Below the pieces are notes generated by a model. The model searched no databases. It had not been told where the DNA came from and was given only the letters and a program-made list of their open reading frames with translations. A stretch of 11,228 nucleotides of DNA from Pseudomonadota bacterium (GTDB lineage: Bacteria > Pseudomonadota > Gammaproteobacteria > Xanthomonadales > Rhodanobacteraceae): NCBI GenBank assembly GCA_021777635.1, contig JAJYDI010000057.1, forward strand, positions 1 to 11,228, read 5' to 3'. Positions within the stretch are counted from its first letter, which is position 1. Each line of letters starts with the position of its first letter. Positions 6,744 to 11,228 of the stretch are shown here, one piece after another. The translations under genes were made by a program, and so were the position numbers.

Positions 6744-6774
6744 AGCCCGGGCCGCAAGCCCGGGCTTCGTTTCT
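6744..6774 (+). terminator. Intrinsic terminator after the DUF1318 gene
   Basis: A perfect 9-bp GC-rich stem (AGCCCGGGC at 6744-6752 with GCCCGGGCT at 6758-6766) closes on a 5-base CGCAA loop and is followed by the T-rich TCGTTTCT. It ends the AsmA/YdbH-like and DUF1318 transcription unit 25 bases after the stop codon. It also lies only about 12 bases before the likely rlmD start. Confidence 0.75.
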
Positions 6775-6778
6775 GCGC

Positions 6779-8077
6779 ATGACCGCGACCGAAGTCTCCA
6801 TCGCCGATCTCAGCCACGACGGCCGCGGCGTCGCCCGCCTCGGCGGCAAGGCGCTGTTCGTGGCCGGCGCGCTGCCCGGCGAGCGCGTGCGTGTGCGCAT
6901 CACCCGCCGGCACCGGCATTATGACGAGGCGGCGGTGGTCGAACTGCTGACCGCGTCGCCGGATCGTGTCGTCCCGCGCTGCGCGCATTACGACATCTGC
7001 GCCGGCTGCAGCCTGCAACATCTCGCGCCGGCGGCGCAGATCGCCGCCAAGCAGCGGGTACTGGCCGAGAACCTCGAGCGCATCGGCAAGCTGCAGCCCC
7101 GGCGCTGGCTGCCGGCGCTGGCAGCCGACCCCTGGGGCTACCGGCGCAAGGGCCGGCTGTCGGTACGCTGGGTCGAGAAGAAGGGCCGCGTGCTGGTGGG
7201 CTTCCGCGAAGCCAACCCGCAGTTCGTCGCCGACCTGCGCCGCTGCGAGGTGCTGGATCCGGCGCTGGGGCCGCAGCTCGGCGCGCTGGGCGAGTTGCTG
7301 GGCACGCTCGATGCCGCGCGCAGCATTCCGCAGATCGAGTTCGCCGCCGGCGACGCGGCGCTGGTGCTGGTGCTGCGCCATCTGCAGCCGCTGTCGGCGG
7401 CGGATCGCGCACGCCTCGAGGCGTTTACCCGCGAACGCGGCTGGGCGATCTGGCTGCAGCCGGGCGGCATCGACAGCGTGCAGCCGCTGGCGGCCGCCGA
7501 TGCGGTGGCGCTCAGCTACGCGCTGCCCGACTGGAATGTTGCGTTGACATTCCGGCCGCTGGACTTCATCCAGGTCAATGCCGCGATCAACCGGGCGATG
7601 GTCGCGCGCGCGCTGGAGCTGCTCGATCCGCAGCCGCATCAGCGTGTGCTCGACCTGTTCGCCGGGCTGGGCAACTTCACCCTGCCGATCGCGCGCCGGG
7701 CGGCGACGGTGACCGGCATCGAGGGCGAGGCGGGCCTGGTGCAGCGGGCAGTCGACAATGCCGCGAGCAACGGCATCGGCAACGCGCGTTTTTTCAGTGC
7801 CGACCTGTTCGCCGACCAGCGCGATGCGGCGTGGGCGCGCGAGTCCTGGGATGCGCTCCTGCTTGACCCGCCGCGAGCCGGCGCGCAGCGGCTGCTGGAG
7901 TATCTGCCGCAGGCGTCGACGCGGCGTGTGGTCTACGTATCCTGCCATCCCGGCTCGCTGGCGCGCGACGCGGCCACGCTGGCGCGGCGCGGATTCGCGC
8001 TCGACGCGGCCGGCGTGATGGACATGTTCCCGCATACCGCGCATGTCGAATCGATCGCGCTGTTCGAGCGGACATGA
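6779..8077 (+). CDS. rlmD: 23S rRNA (uracil(1939)-C5)-methyltransferase RlmD
   Basis: RlmD methylates C5 of U1939 in 23S rRNA with S-adenosylmethionine. At 432 residues it is almost the length of E. coli RlmD (433). Order: an N-terminal TRAM domain (about 1-57), iron-sulfur cluster cysteines C68, C74, C77 and C156, and a C-terminal methyltransferase fold with the SAM motif DLFAGLGNFTLP and motif LLLDPPRAG. The catalytic Cys is C389 in YVSCHPGSLARD, where E. coli has SCNPATLARD; the family end MDMFPHTAHVES is intact. ATG 6779 is chosen because the TRAM domain then begins correctly. Earlier in-frame starts, such as ATG 6704, would read through the terminator hairpin and add unrelated residues. 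No ribosome binding site precedes 6779, so translation may be leaderless or start in an unusual way. The older name is rumA. The assignment is firm; the exact start is less so. Confidence 0.95.
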   Translation: MTATEVSIADLSHDGRGVARLGGKALFVAGALPGERVRVRITRRHRHYDEAAVVELLTASPDRVVPRCAHYDICAGCSLQHLAPAAQIAAKQRVLAENLERIGKLQPRRWLPALAADPWGYRRKGRLSVRWVEKKGRVLVGFREANPQFVADLRRCEVLDPALGPQLGALGELLGTLDAARSIPQIEFAAGDAALVLVLRHLQPLSAADRARLEAFTRERGWAIWLQPGGIDSVQPLAAADAVALSYALPDWNVALTFRPLDFIQVNAAINRAMVARALELLDPQPHQRVLDLFAGLGNFTLPIARRAATVTGIEGEAGLVQRAVDNAASNGIGNARFFSADLFADQRDAAWARESWDALLLDPPRAGAQRLLEYLPQASTRRVVYVSCHPGSLARDAATLARRGFALDAAGVMDMFPHTAHVESIALFERT

Positions 8078-8105
8078 CCGCGGTCACGCAACGGCGGGGC
8101 GCCTG

Positions 8106-8618
8106 ATGGCCATCGAGATCGAGCGCAAGTTCCTGCTGCACGACGACCGCTGGCGCGCGCTGATCGTGCGCAGCCGCCGCTTCGCGCAGGGGTATCTGGT
8201 GGGCGCCGCGGCGCACGCGGCCGGCCTGGCGCGCGCCTCGGTGCGACTGCGCGTCGCCGGGACGGATGCCTGGCTCAACATCAAGTCGGCACGCTCGACG
8301 ATCGAGCGCGAGGAGTTCGAGTACCCGATTCCGCGCGCGGATGCCGAGCGGATGCTGGCGCAACTGTGCGGCCCGATCGTCGAGAAGATCCGCCACGATG
8401 TGCCGGTTGACGGTTTCGTGTTCGAGGTGGACGAGTTTCTCGGCGCCAACGCCGGGCTGGTCGTCGCCGAGATCGAGCTGCCGGCCGCGGATGCCGCGTT
8501 TCCGCGGCCCGTCTGGCTGGGCCGCGAGGTCAGTCGTGACGAGCGTTATCTGAACGTGCATCTGGCGGAATATCCTTACTCGACATGGAGCCTCGCGCAG
8601 AGGCAGGAGCAGACCTGA
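8106..8618 (+). CDS. CYTH-domain protein, probable triphosphate tunnel metalloenzyme
   Basis: CYTH enzymes hydrolyse or cyclise triphosphates inside an eight-stranded beta tunnel lined by acidic and basic residues. This 170-residue protein has the defining ExExK motif at E4, E6 and K8, then QGYL (28-31), basic R47 and R49 in SVRLRV, K60 in LNIKS, the EEFEY strand (69-73), K94 and R96 in VEKIRHDV, E107 and D109 in FEVDEF, and E122 and E124 in VAEIEL. Length and pattern are close to the short bacterial type exemplified by Nitrosomonas europaea NE1496, whose relatives act as inorganic tripolyphosphatases. Class IV adenylate cyclase (CyaB) and thiamine triphosphatase share the fold and cannot be excluded. 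ATG 8106 is chosen because it places the ExExK motif at the N-terminus as usual; GGCGGGG just upstream is a modest ribosome site. The gene lies 28 bases after rlmD and its TGA shares one base with the nagZ ATG. Confidence 0.9.
   Translation: MAIEIERKFLLHDDRWRALIVRSRRFAQGYLVGAAAHAAGLARASVRLRVAGTDAWLNIKSARSTIEREEFEYPIPRADAERMLAQLCGPIVEKIRHDVPVDGFVFEVDEFLGANAGLVVAEIELPAADAAFPRPVWLGREVSRDERYLNVHLAEYPYSTWSLAQRQEQT
8605..8609 (+). promoter_or_regulatory. Shine-Dalgarno deciding the nagZ start
   Basis: AGGAG lies 8 bases before ATG 8618, inside the end of the CYTH gene. It selects the TGATG-overlapping start over an in-frame ATG at 8585, which would add 11 residues not found in the E. coli enzyme. 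Confidence 0.75.
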
Positions 8619-9637
8619 TGCTGGTGGTCGGTTTCGACGGTATGGAGCTGGGCACGCGTGAACGCGCGCTGCTGGCGGCAGAGGAGATCAGCGGCGTGAT
8701 CCTGTTCGCCCGCAATTTTCGCGATCGCGCCCAGGTCACCGACCTGATCGATGCGCTGCGCGCGCTGCGCGGCGAGGATTTCCTGGTCAGCGTCGACCAG
8801 GAGGGCGGGCCGGTGCAGCGCTTCCGCGAGGGGTTCACCCGCTTGCCGGCGCTGGCGCGCATCGGCGCGCTGTACGACCGCGATCCCGCCGCCGCGATCG
8901 CGCGCGCCGAGGAGCACGCCTGGGTGATGGCCAGCGAGATGCGTGCGCTGGACGTGGACCTGTCATTCGCGCCGGTCGCCGATCTTGCGCGCGGCAATCG
9001 CGCGATCGGCGCGCGCGCGCTGCACGCCGATCCCGATGCCTGCGCCACCCTGGTGCAGGCCTACGTGCGCGGCATGCATCTGGCCGGCATGGCGGCGACG
9101 GCCAAGCACTTCCCCGGCCACGGCTCGGTGCGCGAGGACACCCACGTCGACGCCGCCAGCGATCCGCGCGATCTGCAGACGCTGCACGCGGCCGACCTGC
9201 TGCCGTTCGTGGCCGCGTTCGAGGCCGGCGCCGAGGCGGTGATGATGGCGCATGTGGCCTATCCGGCGGTCGATCCGCGGCCGGCCGGCTACGCGCGGGT
9301 ATGGATCGAGGACATCCTGCGCGGCGAGATGGGCTTCGGCGGCGTCGTCTTCAGCGACGACATCGGCATGGCCGCCGCGCAGTCCGCGGGCGGCATCGGC
9401 GCGCGCATTCATGCGCACCTCGATGCCGGCTGCGATCTGGTGCTGGTGTGCGCGCCGGCGCTGGTCGAGGAAGCGCTGGCCTGCGTGCGTGGCCGCGCGC
9501 CCTGCGATCCGGCACGCCTGGCCAGCCTGCGCGGCGCGGCGGCCGGCAGTTGGGCCAGTCTCGAGGACAATCCGCAGCGCGCGGCCTTCATCGCCCGGCT
9601 GCAGGCACTGCCCGTCGTGGGCGGGGACCCCGCGTGA
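8618..9637 (+). CDS. nagZ: Beta-N-acetylhexosaminidase NagZ
   Basis: NagZ is a cytoplasmic glycoside hydrolase of family 3 that removes GlcNAc from GlcNAc-anhydroMurNAc peptides during peptidoglycan recycling. Its products can influence AmpC beta-lactamase induction where AmpR is present. At 339 residues it is close to the E. coli enzyme (341). The motif VDQEGGPVQRFREGFTRLP begins at 59, KHFPGHGSVREDTH contains the general acid/base H176, and FSDDIGM holds the nucleophile D248. Both fall at the E. coli residue numbers. One change from E. coli stands out: Pro65 where E. coli has Arg in GGRVQRF. The chosen ATG overlaps the previous stop (TGATG) and has a good ribosome site. The stop overlaps the GTG start of the next gene by four bases. 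Compact length and the lack of a signal peptide agree with a cytoplasmic single-domain enzyme. Confidence 0.97.
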   Translation: MLVVGFDGMELGTRERALLAAEEISGVILFARNFRDRAQVTDLIDALRALRGEDFLVSVDQEGGPVQRFREGFTRLPALARIGALYDRDPAAAIARAEEHAWVMASEMRALDVDLSFAPVADLARGNRAIGARALHADPDACATLVQAYVRGMHLAGMAATAKHFPGHGSVREDTHVDAASDPRDLQTLHAADLLPFVAAFEAGAEAVMMAHVAYPAVDPRPAGYARVWIEDILRGEMGFGGVVFSDDIGMAAAQSAGGIGARIHAHLDAGCDLVLVCAPALVEEALACVRGRAPCDPARLASLRGAAAGSWASLEDNPQRAAFIARLQALPVVGGDPA

Positions 9638-10188
9638 ACCTGCCCGCCACGCTGGTCGAGGCCATCGGCGAAGCCGAGCGCCTGCACGACCGCGCCGCGA
9701 TCGAAGCCGCGATCGCGCGCATGGGCCGCGAGCTGGACGTCCTGCTGGCCGGCGAGCGCGCGGTGTTCCTGACCGTGATGAACGGCGCGCTGATGTTCGC
9801 CGGTGCGCTGGCGCTGGCCATGCGCACCGATCTCGAATTCGACTATCTGCACGCCACGCGCTATCGCGGCGCCACCCGCGGCGGCAGCCTGCACTGGCTG
9901 CGCCGGCCGGTCGCCGAGCTGGGCGGTCGCACGGTGATCCTCGCCGACGACATTCTCGATGAAGGCCATACCCTGGCTGCGGTGCGTGACGCCTGCCGCG
10001 GCGCCGGTGCGAGCCGCGTGCTGATCGCGGCGCTGTGCGTCAAGCGCCACGACCGCTGCGTGCCGGGACTCTCCGCCGACGTCAGCGGCCTCGAGGTGCC
10101 CGACCGCTACGTGTTCGGCTACGGCATGGACTTCCAGGAACAGGGGCGCAACCTGCCGGCCATCTATGCCTTGCCGGAGGGTGCATGA
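9634..10188 (+). CDS. hpt: Hypoxanthine-guanine phosphoribosyltransferase
   Basis: This enzyme joins hypoxanthine or guanine to PRPP to give IMP or GMP in purine salvage in the cytoplasm. The 184-residue protein has the type I phosphoribosyltransferase layout: a pyrophosphate-contact loop VMNGALMF at 48-55, the PRPP-binding signature VILADDILDEGHTL at 101-114 with D105 and D106, and a C-terminal hood region with VPDRYVFGYGMDF, which corresponds to IPDEFVVGYGIDY in E. coli Hpt. The TG of the usual DDI-x-x-TG-x-TL is EG here, which I recall as the normal form in a branch of the family found in Pseudomonas and xanthomonads. GTG 9634 overlaps the nagZ stop (GTGA), and its own stop overlaps the next ATG, so expression is probably coupled. 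Preference between hypoxanthine and guanine cannot be judged from sequence; the following gene favours hypoxanthine. Confidence 0.92.
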   Translation: MNLPATLVEAIGEAERLHDRAAIEAAIARMGRELDVLLAGERAVFLTVMNGALMFAGALALAMRTDLEFDYLHATRYRGATRGGSLHWLRRPVAELGGRTVILADDILDEGHTLAAVRDACRGAGASRVLIAALCVKRHDRCVPGLSADVSGLEVPDRYVFGYGMDFQEQGRNLPAIYALPEGA

Positions 10189-10940
10189 GCGAGCCCATCG
10201 CGCTGGCCCTGATCGGCGGCACCGGCCTGTATGCGCTGCCGGACCTCGAGGTGATCGAGCGGCGCGTGCTGGATACCCCTTGGGGAGCGCCTTCGGCGCC
10301 GCTGGTGCTGGGGCGGTTCCATGGCCATGCGCTGGCTTTTCTGGCGCGCCACGGCGAGCAGCATCAGCTCGCCCCGCACCGGGTCAACTACCGCGCCAAC
10401 CTGTGGGCGCTGCATGCGCTGGGTGCGCGCCGCGTGCTGGCCGTCAATGCCGTCGGCGGCATCCGCGCCGACCTGGCACCGCGCGCGCTGGCGCTGCCGG
10501 ACCAGCTGATCGACTACACCTGGGGCCGCGCCGGCAGCTACAGCGACGCCGACGGTGCTGCGGTGACGCATATCGACTTCGGCGAACCCTACGGCGCGAA
10601 CCTGCGCCGGGATGTGCGGCAGGCCGCCCGCCGCGCCGGGGTCGCGCTGATCGATGGTGGCTGCTACGGCGCCACCCAGGGACCGCGACTGGAGACGATC
10701 GCCGAGATTGCGCGTCTGCGCCGCGACGGCTGCGATCTGGTCGGCATGACCGGCATGCCCGAGGCCGCGCTGGCGCGCGAGCTGGAGCTCGACTACGCCT
10801 GTCTGGCCGTGGTCGCCAACTGGGCGGCCGGCTGCGATCCCGAGCCGCATGCGATCACCATGGACGAGGTGCAGGCGAACGTCGCTGCCGCCGGCGCCGG
10901 CATCCCGGCCCTGCTGGCCGCGCTGCTGGCCATGGCCTGA
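10185..10940 (+). CDS. mtnP: S-methyl-5'-thioinosine phosphorylase
   Basis: This enzyme phosphorolyses 5'-methylthioinosine to hypoxanthine and methylthioribose-1-phosphate. The 251-residue protein belongs to the MTAP/PNP phosphorylase family and closely follows the pattern of the Pseudomonas enzyme. It has GGTGLY (11-16) for phosphate, RHG (55-57), PHRVNYRANLWAL (64-76), NAVGGI (88-93), VTHIDF, TQGPRLET (165-172) and GMTGMPEAALARELEL (188-203). Where adenosine-type MTAP has an Asp that recognises the 6-amino group, this protein has Asn213 in VVANWAAG, which supports a 6-oxopurine (inosine-type) substrate. The ATG overlaps the hpt stop (ATGA). Its product hypoxanthine is the substrate of the adjacent Hpt. 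An alternative label would be MTA phosphorylase, which is less likely given the Asn. The family is sure; the substrate is well supported. Confidence 0.93.
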   Translation: MSEPIALALIGGTGLYALPDLEVIERRVLDTPWGAPSAPLVLGRFHGHALAFLARHGEQHQLAPHRVNYRANLWALHALGARRVLAVNAVGGIRADLAPRALALPDQLIDYTWGRAGSYSDADGAAVTHIDFGEPYGANLRRDVRQAARRAGVALIDGGCYGATQGPRLETIAEIARLRRDGCDLVGMTGMPEAALARELELDYACLAVVANWAAGCDPEPHAITMDEVQANVAAAGAGIPALLAALLAMA

Positions 10941-10948
10941 ATCCGGCA

Positions 10949-10968
10949 GCGGCCGGGCCGGCCGTTTT
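10949..10968 (+). terminator. Intrinsic terminator after mtnP
   Basis: CGGCCG (10950-10955) and CGGCCG (10959-10964) form a perfect 6-bp stem with a GGC loop, followed immediately by TTTT. It lies about 10 bases after the mtnP stop and closes the rlmD-to-mtnP block. Confidence 0.65.
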
Positions 10969-10979
10969 CGATCCGGGAT

Positions 10980-11031
10980 CATCGGCCGCGATCGACCGGC
11001 CGCAGTCTGCGGTGGCCATCGCGATGCCCGC
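10980..11031. repeat. Palindrome-rich patch upstream of the cold-shock gene
   Basis: This stretch holds an imperfect hairpin (CCGCA at 11000-11004 with TGCGG at 11008-11012), the perfect 10-base palindrome CATCGCGATG at 11017-11026, and repeats of CGGCCG. None is followed by a T tract. It could be a protein-binding site or simply GC-rich chance structure. Confidence 0.35.
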
Positions 11032-11061
11032 TTGCGATATGGCCGTCATCATGGCGATACT
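11032..11061 (+). promoter_or_regulatory. Candidate sigma-70 promoter for the cold-shock gene
   Basis: TTGCGA (11032-11037) and GATACT (11056-11061) each match 4 of 6 consensus bases and are separated by 18 bases. The start of transcription would fall near 11068, leaving a 5' leader of about 85 bases before the ATG. That is a reasonable length for a cold-shock gene leader. No experimental support is available. Confidence 0.4.
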
Positions 11062-11152
11062 CCGCGCCGTGCGGGGATCCGGGGAGTCGCGCGGGGGACA
11101 GCCCGACACCCATGCCGGACCTGCACTTCTTCCATCGCAAGGGGTGAAGGCA

Positions 11153-11228
11153 ATGTTGCTCGGTACCGTGAAGTGGTTCAACGACGCCAAGGGTTTCGGC
11201 TTCATCGCGCCCGAAGACGGCAGTGAAG
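11153..11228 (+). CDS. Cold-shock domain protein, N-terminal part (3' end outside window)
   Basis: Cold-shock domain proteins bind single-stranded RNA and DNA and act as RNA chaperones. The 25 visible residues read MLLGTVKWFNDAKGFGFIAP and onward, matching the first strands of the CspA fold, including the RNP1-type motif KGFGFI with its stacked aromatics W8, F9, F15 and F17. The family is usually about 67-70 residues; longer proteins with an added C-terminal membrane segment also exist, so the total length cannot be stated. The ATG at 11153 has AAGGGG at 11139-11144 as a ribosome binding site, 8 bases upstream. The gene lies downstream of the mtnP terminator and appears to have its own promoter. 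A gene symbol is not assigned because several csp paralogues look alike. Confidence 0.92.
   Translation, partial: MLLGTVKWFNDAKGFGFIAPEDGSE

Noticed and set aside
7781..7794. Palindrome AACGCGCGTT followed by a run of T inside rlmD, considered as an internal terminator or slippage site.
   Set aside because: The palindrome has no room for a loop, and the T run of six lies in an intact conserved reading frame.
1..11228. Search for mobile elements, CRISPR arrays, tRNA genes, toxin-antitoxin pairs or defence genes.
   Set aside because: None seen. Every strand segment of substance is taken by a conserved housekeeping gene, and base composition looks even throughout.

Overview
The window is a gene-dense, very GC-rich chromosomal segment of housekeeping genes. 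Gene content, gene order and residue-level likeness to known proteins point to a gammaproteobacterium, most likely of the Xanthomonadales/Lysobacterales (Xanthomonadaceae or Rhodanobacteraceae). That placement is an inference from gene order and protein style; no rRNA is present. I see no tRNA, insertion sequence, prophage, CRISPR array or other sign of recent transfer. Coding density is about 95%, and GC-rich bias creates many long but meaningless antisense open frames.

Left block (1-3108, + strand): the conserved run lepB (3' part only), a small DUF4845 membrane protein gene, rnc (RNase III), era (ribosome-assembly GTPase) and recO. Spacings of 31 and 3 bases, a 4-base overlap, then 11 bases suggest one operon. 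It links protein export, rRNA processing, 30S maturation and recombinational repair. The pdxJ gene that follows recO in many gammaproteobacteria is not here. Instead an orphan REC-Hpt response regulator runs on the opposite strand (3095-3841), overlapping the recO 3' end by 14 bases.

Middle block (3889-6774, + strand): divergent from the regulator are a large exported AsmA/YdbH-like protein and a DUF1318 (YdbL-like) lipoprotein with an Ala-Pro linker, followed by a clear intrinsic terminator. In E. coli, YdbH, YnbE and YdbL form an envelope-spanning lipid-transport module. No separate ynbE is visible here, and the YdbL-like protein looks as though it carries a lipoprotein segment of its own. 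This is the most interesting part of the window.

Right block (6779-10968, + strand): rlmD (23S rRNA U1939 methyltransferase), a small CYTH-domain triphosphate tunnel enzyme, nagZ (cell-wall recycling), a hypoxanthine-guanine phosphoribosyltransferase, and S-methyl-5'-thioinosine phosphorylase. From the CYTH gene onward each stop overlaps the next start (1, 4 and 4 bases), so the genes are probably translationally coupled. The last two form a plausible two-step salvage route: methylthioinosine to hypoxanthine to IMP. A terminator follows. A roughly 185-base leader region with palindromes and a candidate promoter then precedes a cold-shock protein gene cut by the window edge.
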